Shown: positions 35,416 through 44,403, numbered from the stretch's first letter. The stretch is DNA of 64,000 bases from Prevotella heparinolytica (GCF_004342845.1 NZ_SLXB01000007.1:1-64000); one strand, 5' to 3'. Notes: a model not told the origin generated them from the sequence alone. Numbers and translations: made by a program.

Positions 35416-36386
35416 ATCGTTTTATCGGATTTATATTGGGGATGGTGACTTTTATGCCGGCAGTTTCTAAAGAACTGTCGGCACAGAAAGATACTTCTTT
35501 TGTGGCACACGGGAATCCTATTGTGAAGCATAAATATACGGCCGACCCTGCAGCTTTGGTGCACGATGGCAAGATCTATCTCTATGCCGGACATGATGAA
35601 TGTCCACCGGAAGCTGAGCATTATCTGCTCAACGAGTGGTGCGTGTTCTCCTCTTCGGATATGAAGATTTGGAAGGAACATCCCGTACCGCTGAAAGCCA
35701 AAGACTTTGCATGGGCCAAGGGTGAGGCATGGGCAAGCCAGGTGATTGAACGAAACGGCAAGTTCTACTGGTATGTGACGGTAGAACATGCAACTGTGCC
35801 GGGCAAGTCTATCGGTGTGGCTGTCTCCGATTCGCCTGTCGGTCCGTTTGTCGATGCACGCGGTTCGGCCTTGATCACCAATGCAATGACTACGGAACGT
35901 AGCAAGAGTTTATGGGACGATATAGACCCTACCGTCTTTATTGATGAAGATGGGCAGGCTTATCTCTATTGGGGAAACAGTCAGTGCTATTATGCCAAAT
36001 TAAAAGAAAATATGATAGAATTAGACGGTCCTGTTGTTCCGGTAGATTTACCTCGTTTTACGGAGGCACCGTGGGTGCATAAACGCAGTGACTGGTATTA
36101 TCTGTCTTACGCCTCGGAATTTCCGGAGAAGATTTGTTATGCCATGAGCCGCAGCATCACGGGGCCATGGGAGTATAAAGGAATCCTGAATGAGTTGGCC
36201 GGTAACTCCAACACAAACCATCAAGCCATCATAGAGTTCAAAGGTGATTGGTATTTCATCTATCACAACGGCGGAATCAATCCCTTGGGCGGGAGCTTTC
36301 GCCGATCGGTTTGTATCGACCGTTTGTTCTATAATGAAGATGGAACCATGAAGCAGGTGAGAATGACCACGGAAGGGGTTTTCTGA
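35412..36386 (+). CDS. GH43 alpha-L-arabinofuranosidase / arabinanase, exported
   Basis: 324 residues: a signal peptide (ends LSAQ) and a single GH43 propeller. Catalytic set intact: base Asp in YTADPAALV, Asp in DIDPTVF, acid Glu in FTEAPWVH. The short, single-domain form without a C-terminal beta domain is typical of exo-acting GH43 enzymes that trim arabino-oligosaccharides. Its ATG overlaps the GH51 stop (ATGA), so translation is coupled. Last gene of the plus-strand operon, followed by a strong bidirectional terminator. Position of BT0369. Confidence 0.9.
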   Translation: MNRFIGFILGMVTFMPAVSKELSAQKDTSFVAHGNPIVKHKYTADPAALVHDGKIYLYAGHDECPPEAEHYLLNEWCVFSSSDMKIWKEHPVPLKAKDFAWAKGEAWASQVIERNGKFYWYVTVEHATVPGKSIGVAVSDSPVGPFVDARGSALITNAMTTERSKSLWDDIDPTVFIDEDGQAYLYWGNSQCYYAKLKENMIELDGPVVPVDLPRFTEAPWVHKRSDWYYLSYASEFPEKICYAMSRSITGPWEYKGILNELAGNSNTNHQAIIEFKGDWYFIYHNGGINPLGGSFRRSVCIDRLFYNEDGTMKQVRMTTEGVF

Positions 36387-36435
36387 AAAGAAAAATAGAG
36401 GTTGGTTGTTTTTGAGGGAAGGATTGTTTTTCAGG

Positions 36436-36486
36436 AATAAGAAAGTGGCGGAAAATGTTCAAAATATCTTCCGCCACTTTCTTATT
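36436..36486. terminator. Bidirectional terminator between convergent genes
   Basis: Two perfect 18-base arms (36436-36453 and 36469-36486; core GAAAGTGGCGGAA) around a 15-base loop. AT-rich ends give a U-run in either direction. It serves both the GH43 operon (plus) and the NlpE-like gene (minus). Confidence 0.85.
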
Positions 36487-36498
36487 GCATGCCTTTGT

Positions 36499-36975
36499 TT
36501 ATCTCACCAGAACGATGTCATAGTTTAATTCGCCTGCAGCCTCTTGCAACTCCTCATTGACAAGGCGTAAAGTACTGTCGTTCACTATAACGAAATAAAT
36601 CGGAGTGTCGCTATCATCGGGAATCAGCTTAATGGCTGTCTTCTTTTCGTTATTGACGTCTTTCTGTATTACTTGTTTCTTGCCTTTGGAAGTGAAACTT
36701 TTATCTTTTCCGGCACCTTCGGCTTCCAGATAAGTGGTCTCTAATGTATATGTACCTTCTTCGGTAGAGTTTATATTGTCTAATTTCAATACATATTGAA
36801 TGCCCGGACCATCGGCAGCAGGAAGTATGCCTTTGTAAACAACCTCGGCAGCTGCATTCTCGGTGACAGCCATTACTGTTTCGTTTGTAGAGGCAGAGTC
36901 ATTGTTATTCGTTCCTTTTGACTTACAAGATATCAATGCAGCGGCAATGGCTGCAATCATCATTACTTTTTTCAT
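36499..36975 (-). CDS. NlpE N-terminal-domain lipoprotein
   Basis: 158 residues. Lipobox ISCKS with Cys17; after a Ser/Asn/Thr-rich linker, residues ~45-155 resemble the NlpE N-terminal domain (YKGILPAADGPGIQYVLKL, TYTLETTYLEAEG, STLRLVNEE). NlpE in Enterobacteria senses envelope and copper stress; the typical Bacteroides homologues lack a Cpx system and their role is unknown. The CXXC copper motif of NlpE is not seen (the family pattern YxGxLPCADCxGI appears here with AADGPGI). Single-gene unit with -7 box at 37062-37055. Confidence 0.8.
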   Translation of the reverse strand: MKKVMMIAAIAAALISCKSKGTNNNDSASTNETVMAVTENAAAEVVYKGILPAADGPGIQYVLKLDNINSTEEGTYTLETTYLEAEGAGKDKSFTSKGKKQVIQKDVNNEKKTAIKLIPDDSDTPIYFVIVNDSTLRLVNEELQEAAGELNYDIVLVR

Positions 36976-37021
36976 GATTTTAATTGTTTAATCGTTTATA
37001 AATAGTTTAGTTAATATAACT

Positions 37022-37041
37022 TTCATAGTGCGAACTATGAA
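37022..37041. promoter_or_regulatory. Perfect dyad in the leader of the NlpE-like gene
   Basis: TTCATAGT and ACTATGAA, 8-base perfect arms around GCGA. It lies just downstream of the predicted -7 box and 47 bases before the start codon. Operator or leader hairpin. Confidence 0.45.
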
Positions 37042-37054
37042 TTGTTTTCTGAGA

Positions 37055-37062
37055 CAAAAATA
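37055..37062 (-). promoter_or_regulatory. -7 box of the NlpE-like gene
   Basis: TATTTTTG on the minus strand, matching TAnnTTTG. No clear -33 element at 19-20 bases. Confidence 0.45.
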
Positions 37063-37125
37063 GTAATTTCTCGGTATTTATTATTAATATTGTCCCTTCG
37101 TTTAGGAAAAATAAACAATATAAAG

Positions 37126-37938
37126 ATGAAAAAAAGAAGAATGTTAATGAGTGCGCTGTTGTTACTGTTTGTGGTAGCTGTGCAGGCGGTGCGTGTAGAC
37201 ACGGTATGTGTGAAAAGCACCTCTATGAATAAGGAAGTAGAAGTGGTGTATGTATTGCCGGATAAAGCAGTAGGAAAAACGGCCTGCCCTGTAGTTTATC
37301 TGTTGCATGGTTATAGCGGCAATGCCCGGAGTTGGATTCAGTTGAAGCCGGAATTATTGCAGATTGCAGATGAGAAAGGCATCATCTTTGTGTGTCCGGA
37401 CGGGAAGAATAGTTGGTACTGGGATAGTCCTAAGAATGCCGCTTACCGGTATGAAACTTTTGTGTCGTCAGAGTTGGTGAAATATACCGACGAGCACTAT
37501 GCCACCGTTCCGGCGAAGAAAGCACGTGCCATCACCGGTTTAAGCATGGGAGGGCATGGAGCTTTGTGGATTGCCATGCGACATAAAGAAATATTCGGTG
37601 CGGCAGGCAGCATGAGTGGAGAGGTGGATATCCGACCGTTTCCGCAGAACTGGGAAATGAGTAAACAACTGGGGGAGTTTGCCGCCAACAAAAAGGTTTG
37701 GGATGAGCATACGGTGGTCAACCAATTGGATAAGATAGAAAATGGCGACTTGGCGATGACCATTGATTGCGGTGAAGCCGATTTCTTCCTTGAGGTGAAC
37801 AAGGATTTGCACAACCGGTTATTGGCGAGAAAGATAGATCATGATTTTACGATCCGCCCCGGTGGACATACCGGCCCATACTGGAACAATTCGATAGACT
37901 ATCACATTCTTTTCTTCGAAAAGTTTTTCAAGAAGTGA
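37126..37938 (+). CDS. Secreted alpha/beta-hydrolase esterase (esterase D / CE1-like)
   Basis: 270 residues with an N-terminal signal (MKKRRMLMSALLLLFVVAVQA). Hydrolase fold with nucleophile Ser in GLSMGGHG, an Asp candidate in DCGEADFF and His in RPGGHTGPYW. Related to feruloyl/acetyl esterases and S-formylglutathione hydrolase. It stands next to the arabinan locus but is separated by the NlpE-like gene and a terminator, so a role in removing ferulate or acetyl groups from arabinan is possible but not shown. The start at 37126 gives a proper signal peptide; the longer frame reaches into the divergent promoter. Confidence 0.85.
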   Translation: MKKRRMLMSALLLLFVVAVQAVRVDTVCVKSTSMNKEVEVVYVLPDKAVGKTACPVVYLLHGYSGNARSWIQLKPELLQIADEKGIIFVCPDGKNSWYWDSPKNAAYRYETFVSSELVKYTDEHYATVPAKKARAITGLSMGGHGALWIAMRHKEIFGAAGSMSGEVDIRPFPQNWEMSKQLGEFAANKKVWDEHTVVNQLDKIENGDLAMTIDCGEADFFLEVNKDLHNRLLARKIDHDFTIRPGGHTGPYWNNSIDYHILFFEKFFKK

Positions 37939-37964
37939 TTCGCTTCGTCGGTTTCCGTGCCTCC

Positions 37965-39332
37965 TTATCTGATGCGTACCGCTTGGCTTGCGCGACGTTC
38001 GATAGAGTTTGTTATTGTGATGACCTTTAATGCGGAACTTTGCTTCTTGTCGTCAGGCTTTATGCTTCCGTCGATTACTCCCAATGCGGTGCTCAACATT
38101 CGTTCTTCCGTATTGCCGAAAGGCAGGAATTGCTTGGGGGTATCGGTCTCGTCTACCGAAAATTCGGGAGTAAAGCCGGAAGCGTAGTCTGATTCTCCCT
38201 TGGAATTGTAGATTTGGCAGACAATGGGACTCATGGTTATTTTCAGCTCTTGACTGCTGAAAGTTAGAGAACCTACGTTTTTGCCTACAGTTGTACTACC
38301 GATAAGAACGACCTCCATATATGGTTGAAGACAGTTGATGACCATCTCGGAAGCAGAAGCTGTCTGGCTTCCGGTAAGAACGTAGAGCGTTTTCAAGTTC
38401 AGGTTTGCACCCTCTCCTATAAGGTCGGCATTGAGTTTAAAGGATACTTCTTTCGGATTGGTTCGGCTGTTGAATTCCAGATATCCCAAATCTTTGCCAA
38501 GAGCCGAAGAAGGAGCAAGCATGCTACACATCAGTTCGGCACAACTCAATAAGCCGCCATTATTGTAGCGCAAATCCAAGATAAATTCATTTACTTGCTG
38601 GTTGGCGAAGTTTCGGAAGACGTTGCGCAAATCGTTGTCGTACTCATGGGTGTTATTCGTGGCACCGGGGCTGAAATGGTTGTACACCAAGTAGCCTATC
38701 CGCTTGTTGTCTCTTATGTACACATTATGATAGTGCACCGGATTGTCGTCGATTGAACGTGCCGCCGCTATTTGTCTCGGCTCTCCGTAGGCTACTATTG
38801 CTTTCTTCTCCGCATCATAATGGCCTATTGTCAGTTTCATGGCTGTACTTCCATAAAGCTTGTCGGAATTCTTTTGGGTAATGGGTTCTCCGTTTATCTT
38901 CATGATCCACTCTCCGCGTTGCAGTTTGATGTCCGAGGCAGGGCTGGCATTTGCAACATAGAGAATACGTGCATAGAGTGCCGTGTCATTTCCTTCTACA
39001 CTTTCTGTAGAAAACTGAAATCCGTAGCTGTAGTCTGTATAAGGAATGCTGCGGGTGGTGGTAGGATTTGTAAGGCTATCAATGTGAGAATATTTGTCTT
39101 TCTTGGAAAGGAGGGAACCAAAGAATTTCTCGGGGGCAGTGAAGTAATTCAGTTTGTCGGTATGAGGAATTTCGTCGGCCCAATAATACCACACTCTCAT
39201 TGAGTCGTCAATCCATCGGGTTGTCCGGGTCTGTTCGGCATATGCAGCCCAACGGTCTTCTCCGCAAGAGGAGAGATAGGAGGGAATAATCAGTACTCCC
39301 ACGATATATATCAGTATGTTTTTAGCTTTCAT
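37965..39332 (-). CDS. S41-family (C-terminal processing-like) peptidase, lipoprotein
   Basis: 455 residues. Lipobox LSSCGED. N-terminal helical part, PDZ-like region (~95-170: LYVANASPASDIKLQRGEWIMKINGEPI), then the S41 protease core with LDLRYNNGG, nucleophile Ser in GSQTASASE and catalytic Lys in STTVGKN. Anchored in the periplasm or at the surface; substrate unknown. Convergent with the esterase gene (26-base gap). The start at 39332 is chosen because the signal peptide begins there. Monocistronic. Confidence 0.88.
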   Translation of the reverse strand: MKAKNILIYIVGVLIIPSYLSSCGEDRWAAYAEQTRTTRWIDDSMRVWYYWADEIPHTDKLNYFTAPEKFFGSLLSKKDKYSHIDSLTNPTTTRSIPYTDYSYGFQFSTESVEGNDTALYARILYVANASPASDIKLQRGEWIMKINGEPITQKNSDKLYGSTAMKLTIGHYDAEKKAIVAYGEPRQIAAARSIDDNPVHYHNVYIRDNKRIGYLVYNHFSPGATNNTHEYDNDLRNVFRNFANQQVNEFILDLRYNNGGLLSCAELMCSMLAPSSALGKDLGYLEFNSRTNPKEVSFKLNADLIGEGANLNLKTLYVLTGSQTASASEMVINCLQPYMEVVLIGSTTVGKNVGSLTFSSQELKITMSPIVCQIYNSKGESDYASGFTPEFSVDETDTPKQFLPFGNTEERMLSTALGVIDGSIKPDDKKQSSALKVITITNSIERRASQAVRIR

Positions 39333-39401
39333 GGCTGCAAAATTAGAAAATAGTTTGTTCATCTACCACAAATATGGTATAAAAATCCCTATCGTATGTC
39401 A

Positions 39402-39432
39402 TTGTCTGCCGTGGCCAGCTTCGCTACCTTTG
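39402..39432 (+). promoter_or_regulatory. Promoter of metY
   Basis: TTG (39402-39404), 20-base spacer, TACCTTTG (39425-39432). The leader is about 40 bases, too short for a SAM riboswitch between promoter and gene. Confidence 0.65.
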
Positions 39433-39478
39433 CAAAATCCGAATTGGAAACACATTATTTATCTAAATATACAAAACA

Positions 39479-40765
39479 ATGGAAACGAAGAAATTACACT
39501 TTGAGACTTTGCAACTTCACGTAGGACAGGAACAGCCAGACCCGGCAACAGACGCTCGTGCGGTACCCATCTACCAGACCACTTCTTATGTGTTCCGTGA
39601 TTCGGCTTACGCTGCTGCCCGTTTCGGTTTACAAGATCCGGGAAATATTTACGGACGGTTGACGAATTCCACGCAGGATGTTTTTGAAAAGCGTGTAGCT
39701 GCCTTAGAGGGTGGAGTTGCCGGATTGGCCGTGGCCTCCGGTGCGGCGGCCATCACGTATGCTTTTGAGAATATCACTCGTGCAGGCGACCATATTGTGG
39801 CTGCCAAAACCATTTATGGCGGTACTTATAACCTGCTGGCCCACACATTGCCTACTTATGGAATAACCACCACTTTTGTGGATCCGAGTGACTTGAATAA
39901 TTTCGAGAAAGCCATACAGGAGAATACCAAAGCCGTATTTATTGAGACATTGGGAAATCCGCACAGTAATGTGATTGACATTAAAGCTGTGGCCGAAATA
40001 GCTCACCGTCATCAGATCCCTTTGATTATAGACAATACTTTCGGCACACCTTACCTGATTCGTCCCATTGAGCATGGTGCGGACATTGTAGTTCATTCGG
40101 CCACCAAGTTTATCGGTGGGCATGGAACTTCCTTGGGGGGTATCATCATAGACAGCGGAAGGTTTGACTGGGTTGCTTCCGGTAAATTCCCTCAACTGAC
40201 GGAACCCGATCCGAGTTATCACGGGGTGCGCTTCGTAGATGCTGCCGGTGCGGCTGCCTACGCCATTCGCATCCGGGCGGTATTGTTGCGCGATACCGGG
40301 GCGGCCATCAGCCCGTTCAACGCCTTTATCCTGCTGCAAGGGCTCGAAACACTGTCGCTTCGTGTAGAGCGCCATGTAGAGAATGCACTGAAAGTTGTTG
40401 ATTTCTTAAAGAAACATCCTAAGGTAGCCACTGTAAACCATCCGTCTCTGCCCGAACATCCGGATCATGCACTTTATAAAGAATATTTTCCGAACGGAGC
40501 CGGTTCTATCTTTACTTTCGAGGTGAAGGGCGGTGTGAAAGAGGCACAGGCCTTTATCGATAATCTGCAGATTTTCTCCTTACTGGCCAATGTGGCAGAT
40601 GTGAAATCACTGGTCATTCATCCTGCCACTACCACTCATTCTCAGCTGAATGAACAGGAACTGGTAGAGCAGGGCATCAAGCCGGGAACGGTTCGTCTTT
40701 CCATCGGAACGGAACATATCGATGATTTGCTGGACGACTTGTCGCAGGCTCTTGATAAAATTTGA
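39479..40765 (+). CDS. metY: O-acetylhomoserine sulfhydrylase (PLP enzyme)
   Basis: 428 residues. PLP-dependent Cys/Met metabolism family; makes homocysteine from O-acetylhomoserine and sulfide. Seen: [42 protein letters not shown], and the PLP lysine in [13 protein letters not shown]. The YGRxxNPT-like N-terminal pattern and length (vs ~390 for cystathionine gamma-synthase) favour MetY. Own promoter with standard Bacteroides boxes; mnmA follows after 51 bases and may be co-transcribed. Confidence 0.92.
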   Translation: METKKLHFETLQLHVGQEQPDPATDARAVPIYQTTSYVFRDSAYAAARFGLQDPGNIYGRLTNSTQDVFEKRVAALEGGVAGLAVASGAAAITYAFENITRAGDHIVAAKTIYGGTYNLLAHTLPTYGITTTFVDPSDLNNFEKAIQENTKAVFIETLGNPHSNVIDIKAVAEIAHRHQIPLIIDNTFGTPYLIRPIEHGADIVVHSATKFIGGHGTSLGGIIIDSGRFDWVASGKFPQLTEPDPSYHGVRFVDAAGAAAYAIRIRAVLLRDTGAAISPFNAFILLQGLETLSLRVERHVENALKVVDFLKKHPKVATVNHPSLPEHPDHALYKEYFPNGAGSIFTFEVKGGVKEAQAFIDNLQIFSLLANVADVKSLVIHPATTTHSQLNEQELVEQGIKPGTVRLSIGTEHIDDLLDDLSQALDKI

Positions 40766-40816
40766 GGAGGAACGAATCGAAATGATTGATAATAGAAACT
40801 GATTCGGGGTTTATAA

Positions 40817-41881
40817 ATGAATATTGCGGTATTGTTATCAGGAGGTGTCGACAGTTCTGTTGTTGTGCACCTCCTTTGCGAGCAAGGCTACCGTCCTTCT
40901 CTGTTTTACATTAAAATAGGGAAGGACGATACCGATTATATGGACTGTTCGGCAGAAGAGGATGTAGAGATGGCTTCGGCCATTGCCCGACGGTATGGAC
41001 TACCTTTGGAGGTAGTGGATCTGCATCGCGAATATTGGGACAATGTGGCGGCTTATGCCATCAATAAGATAAAGTATGGGTTGACTCCTAATCCTGACGT
41101 GATGTGCAACAAGCTCATCAAGTTCGGTTGTTTTGAACAGCAAGTAGGAAAAGAGTTTGATTTTACGGCAACCGGGCATTATGCCACCACGTTGCTTCGA
41201 GATGGAAAGACTTGGTTGGGTACCGCCCTTGACCCTGTAAAAGACCAGACCGACTTTCTGGCTCAGATAGATTATCTGCAAGTCTCGAAACTGATGTTTC
41301 CATTGGGCGGACTGATGAAACAGGAGGTGCGCGACGTTGCATTAAAGGCCGGATTGCCCAGTGCCAAGCGTCGCGATAGTCAGGGCATCTGTTTCTTGGG
41401 GAAAATAGATTACAATGATTTTGTCCGTCGCTTTCTTGGTGAGCGGGAAGGGGATATCGTTGAATTGGAGACCGGTAAGAAGTTGGGCAGGCATCGGGGA
41501 TATTGGTTTCATACCATTGGGCAGCGCAAAGGACTGGGGTTGAGTGGAGGCCCGTGGTTTGTTGTTCGCAAGGATGTCGATGAAAATGTGATTTACGTCT
41601 CCCGCGGATATGATACGGAGCTTCAGTATGGCAATGAGTTCGGCATGCGCGATTTCCATTTTATAACCGATAATCCTTGGAAAGACGTGCATAAAGAAGC
41701 GGATGTGACTTTCAAGATACGGCATACGCCGGAATTTATAAACGGACGGTTGCGGCGAGAAGCAGATGGCTATCGGATTGTTTCGGCAGAGAAGCTGCAA
41801 GGTATTGCACCGGGACAGTTTGGAGTGGTCTACGATGCCGCTTCCCGGTTTTGCATTGGCAGTGGGGAAATCTATATATAA
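40817..41881 (+). CDS. mnmA: tRNA-specific 2-thiouridylase
   Basis: Thiolates uridine 34 of tRNA for Lys, Glu and Gln using ATP and a sulfur relay. 354 residues. Seen: PP-loop [14 protein letters not shown], first catalytic Cys in [18 protein letters not shown], second catalytic Cys in DSQGICFLG, and C-terminal beta-barrel ([12 protein letters not shown]). Many Bacteroides carry two mnmA paralogues; which one this is cannot be told. Its stop overlaps the convergent response-regulator stop by 10 bases. Confidence 0.94.
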   Translation: MNIAVLLSGGVDSSVVVHLLCEQGYRPSLFYIKIGKDDTDYMDCSAEEDVEMASAIARRYGLPLEVVDLHREYWDNVAAYAINKIKYGLTPNPDVMCNKLIKFGCFEQQVGKEFDFTATGHYATTLLRDGKTWLGTALDPVKDQTDFLAQIDYLQVSKLMFPLGGLMKQEVRDVALKAGLPSAKRRDSQGICFLGKIDYNDFVRRFLGEREGDIVELETGKKLGRHRGYWFHTIGQRKGLGLSGGPWFVVRKDVDENVIYVSRGYDTELQYGNEFGMRDFHFITDNPWKDVHKEADVTFKIRHTPEFINGRLRREADGYRIVSAEKLQGIAPGQFGVVYDAASRFCIGSGEIYI

Positions 41882-42534
41882 TATTCCACCAAGTCTACAA
41901 TGCCTGCTTTCATGGCATACTTGGTGGCTTCGTGTGCATTGTTCACGTTCAATTTCCGGAAGATGTTCTTCCGGTGGCTGTTCACTGTATGGAAACTGAG
42001 GTTTCGTTCGGCTGCTATTTCTTTCGTTGTTTTTCCTAAGGCAACTTCTTTCAGGATACTGCGTTCGGCGGTAGTCAGCAAATCATCCTTAATGGACGGA
42101 TGAGTGGGCGAGGAGACGGCATTACCCGAAAGCAACAGATTACTGACATGATTGCAGATAAAACGTTCCTTGCGCAAAGCGCATTGCAGTGCAGTTACTA
42201 TTTCTTCCGTGGAGTTGTCTTTCAAAACTACCCCGAATGACATGCTGCTGAATAATATCTGCCTCAAGAACGGAACGCTCAGTTCATCTGAGAAAAGAAG
42301 CCAGTCTGCCCTTTTGAAGCGTTCGTGAAGAACAATCAATTCATCGGCTCCGGAAAAGTCGAAAAGGGTATAGTCCAATATAACAACTGCATCGGGATGC
42401 AAACGCAGCTGCTGTATCAGTTCTGCTTTGTTATCGGCTTCCAGCAATAAGGGTGTTTCCTTTTGCCGGCTCAACAGAAACATCATTCCGGCTTTGGTGA
42501 TATCCTGATTGTCTGCAATGATAAATTCTCTCAT
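41872..42534 (-). CDS. LuxR/NarL-type response regulator
   Basis: 220 residues. Receiver domain (1-120) with ADNQD acidic pair, phospho-acceptor Asp in [10 protein letters not shown] and Lys in VVLKDNS; LuxR helix-turn-helix at ~150-215 ([42 protein letters not shown]). No partner kinase is nearby, so it is an orphan. The start at 42534 follows the family N-terminus [11 protein letters not shown]; two codons upstream offer alternatives. The 3' end overlaps mnmA by 10 bases. -7 box at 42571-42564. Confidence 0.9.
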   Translation of the reverse strand: MREFIIADNQDITKAGMMFLLSRQKETPLLLEADNKAELIQQLRLHPDAVVILDYTLFDFSGADELIVLHERFKRADWLLFSDELSVPFLRQILFSSMSFGVVLKDNSTEEIVTALQCALRKERFICNHVSNLLLSGNAVSSPTHPSIKDDLLTTAERSILKEVALGKTTKEIAAERNLSFHTVNSHRKNIFRKLNVNNAHEATKYAMKAGIVDLVEYYI

Positions 42535-42563
42535 GACCATTCGCATATAATAAACTTCGGTTG

Positions 42564-42571
42564 CAAATGTA
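42564..42571 (-). promoter_or_regulatory. -7 box of the response regulator gene
   Basis: TACATTTG on the minus strand, 29 bases upstream of the chosen ATG. No -33 TTTG at the standard distance. Confidence 0.5.
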
Positions 42572-42720
42572 CGCTTTTTAAGTGATTTGCTGTGAAGTAA
42601 AGGTAGATAAAACGACTTTATTTGTTAGATTATTCTGCTAAGCGTCGGCCGGCATTTTTTATTTTGAAAAATATCATCAAATTTATCCTTGAAAGAGTGG
42701 AGGGAAAAAGGTGAGGGATG

Positions 42721-42808
42721 TTCACTTCTATATAGAGGGTACATCAGTCGTATACTGATGTAGGATCAGTCGTATACTGAAGGTACATCAGTCCTATACT
42801 GATCATAC
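42721..42808. repeat. 22-base-period palindromic array C (three clear units, one degenerate)
   Basis: ATCAGTCGTATACTGA-type units begin at 42743, 42765 and 42787, exact 22-base steps, with a weaker copy at 42721 (about 12 of 18 matches). Each clear unit is a dyad: TCAGT and ACTGA around a 5-base centre. Confidence 0.85.
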
Positions 42809-42839
42809 CCCCTCTCAGAAGTACTTCTCGCAAGGGTAT
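42805..42839. terminator. Hairpin beside array C
   Basis: ATACCC (42805) pairs with GGGTAT (42834-42839), and inside lies the perfect 12-base palindrome AGAAGTACTTCT (42817-42828). It may terminate the AraC transcript (minus strand). Confidence 0.4.
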
Positions 42840-42840
42840 A

Positions 42841-42945
42841 TCTGTCTTTTAAATCATTTCCAAAAACGAATATTTGCCAATAAATAATTCTTACATATAC
42901 GCATCTTTTGCATTCATTCGCATAATTACCTCTTTAAAAGACAGA
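42841..42945. repeat. 13-base perfect inverted repeat with 79-base spacer
   Basis: TCTGTCTTTTAAA at 42841-42853 and its exact complement at 42933-42945. The arms end 15 bases from the AraC stop codon. Could be a long-loop terminator, a small mobile-element footprint or an invertible segment. Confidence 0.6.
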
Positions 42946-42960
42946 CGAAAATGGATTGAC

Positions 42961-43896
42961 TTATACCATCTTTTGAAACTTCCCTGGTGTCATACCTGTC
43001 AGTCTTTTAAAATATTTGGAGAAAAACGAGGGATTGGGGAAATTGAGTTCCTCGGAAATCTGGAGGACACTTTTGCCACTGTAGCGCAGCTGTACTTTGG
43101 CCTGAGTGATGAGGGCACGGTCAATCCAATCCTTAGCGGTGACACCTCCGGTCTGACGAATGACTGTGCCGAGGTAACGCTCAGTGAGGCACATGCGATT
43201 GGCATAGTAGCTTATCCGGTGCTGTTCGTTACAGTGTTGGTTGACGAGCTGAATGAAGCGGTCGAAGATGGTCTGCTCGCGCGAGCGGGTGGCGGCCAGA
43301 TGATCAGCTTGCTGATGGAACAGACGGTCGTAGTGGTGCATCAGTGCTGCAACGAGGGCAGAAGCGGTGGGACGATGGTAGTTCTTTTGGTGGATGAGCT
43401 GCCAAAGAGTGTCAAGAATATGACGGGCAGTCTGAAAGTCGTCGGCGCAAGCAGGCAACTGGAAATCGCGTACTTGTCCGTTGAAGGCAGAAGGATACTG
43501 CTCTGGGGTAAAAGGCATGGGGAAGTCGGTAAAGAGTCCGATGCCCATAATCTCAAGGTCGTCAGAGAAGTGGATAGGATTGATAATGGTTCCTGGCCCA
43601 AGGTATACTAGTGTGCCGGCAGTCAGGTGACGGTCTACGAGGTTGAAGTTCACGTTGCCCTCGCCACGGATAATGATGCCCAAACGGTGATCGTTGATTA
43701 CGAAAGGTGGCGATTGCCGCAGAGCCAGATGAAGCACCAACGGGTCTCTGTAAATCATTGCCAGTTCGTTACTGAAGTAAACATGCTCACGGATTTGTGC
43801 AAAGTTTGTGGAAAAGATGTCGCGCATTTGCGACACATCCATCAGTTTGGGTGCTTGTTTAGGCAAGCACCTTTTTGAGGCGAGTGTTTTGTTCAT
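42961..43896 (-). CDS. AraC-family transcriptional regulator
   Basis: 311 residues: an N-terminal cupin-like sensing domain (~40-150, HLALRQSPPFVINDHRLGIIIRGEG) and a C-terminal pair of helix-turn-helix motifs (~215-310: RISYYANRMCLTERYLGTVIRQTGG, LNFPNPSFFSKYFKRLTGMTPGKF). Divergent from the export operon at 44404, so it likely regulates that operon in response to an exported compound. The intervening 507 bases hold 22-base array D. Effector unknown. Confidence 0.9.
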   Translation of the reverse strand: MNKTLASKRCLPKQAPKLMDVSQMRDIFSTNFAQIREHVYFSNELAMIYRDPLVLHLALRQSPPFVINDHRLGIIIRGEGNVNFNLVDRHLTAGTLVYLGPGTIINPIHFSDDLEIMGIGLFTDFPMPFTPEQYPSAFNGQVRDFQLPACADDFQTARHILDTLWQLIHQKNYHRPTASALVAALMHHYDRLFHQQADHLAATRSREQTIFDRFIQLVNQHCNEQHRISYYANRMCLTERYLGTVIRQTGGVTAKDWIDRALITQAKVQLRYSGKSVLQISEELNFPNPSFFSKYFKRLTGMTPGKFQKMV

Positions 43897-43916
43897 GTTC
43901 TTGCCTGTTTTTGCTA

Positions 43917-43924
43917 CAAAGATA
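43917..43924 (-). promoter_or_regulatory. -7 box of the AraC-type regulator gene
   Basis: TATCTTTG on the minus strand, 20 bases before the ATG. No -33 TTTG at the usual spacing. Confidence 0.5.
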
Positions 43925-44052
43925 ATAATTCTCCAATAAGAATGCTCTATTTACTTGAGTTCGGATAAGAAACAGGGCGATAACCTCACCGGAAACTTGT
44001 ATCTTAAATCCATACTGCACTGGTTATCTGGTGTTTATTCCTGCCTTGTCAG

Positions 44053-44162
44053 ACACTTGCGTCTGACGGCTCAAACACTTGTGTCTGTCACGTCAGAGAC
44101 TTGTGCCTGTCGGCTTGGACACTTGCCTCTGTCGCGACAAAGGATTGCAACTGTCAAAACAG
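44053..44162. repeat. 22-base-period degenerate array D (five units)
   Basis: ACACTTGYGTCTGTC-like units start at 44053, 44075, 44097, 44119 and 44141, exactly 22 bases apart. Reverse-strand reading shows CAAGTGT, the same AAGTGT core as arrays A, B and E. The first unit is a dyad (TCAGAC and GTCTGA). Confidence 0.85.
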
Positions 44163-44403
44163 GAGGAGGGAGGGCGGCCTGAAAGGCTCTCTTCTGCCTG
44201 ACCGCCGTAAACCGGTGCATCCGGGAAATATCCGCCCGACAGGACGCAGCCCCTCATCTTCAGCAAAAGGAACAGCCTATCCCGAATTCTGATTCTATTT
44301 GGGTGACAATCGTACAAAAAGAGTATTTCACCATTTCGTTGGGTAGTAATGGTTTGCTGAAATCACCGCATCTTTGGAGCAGAATGTTTGAAATAGTAAA
44401 ATT

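Larger units (their letters stand above)
42535..42960. other. Intergenic region between the response regulator and the AraC gene
   Basis: 426 bases: the response-regulator promoter, an AT-rich stretch (42572-42720) in which I see nothing specific, palindromic 22-base array C (42721-42808), a hairpin (42805-42839) and a 13-base inverted repeat with a 79-base spacer (42841-42945). No coding region. Confidence 0.7.
43897..44403. other. Divergent intergenic region between the AraC and TolC genes
   Basis: 507 bases: the AraC-gene -7 box, array D (44053-44162), then about 240 bases containing a poorly matched promoter for the export operon (CATCTTTG near 44369). No small gene is convincing here. 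Confidence 0.6.

Noticed and set aside
39433..39478. SAM riboswitch before metY
   Set aside because: Only about 40 bases lie between the -7 box and the ATG and no conserved riboswitch stem is visible.
41872..41881. Frameshift or misassembly at the overlapping mnmA and response-regulator stops
   Set aside because: Both proteins end with normal family C-termini; a 10-base convergent overlap is acceptable.
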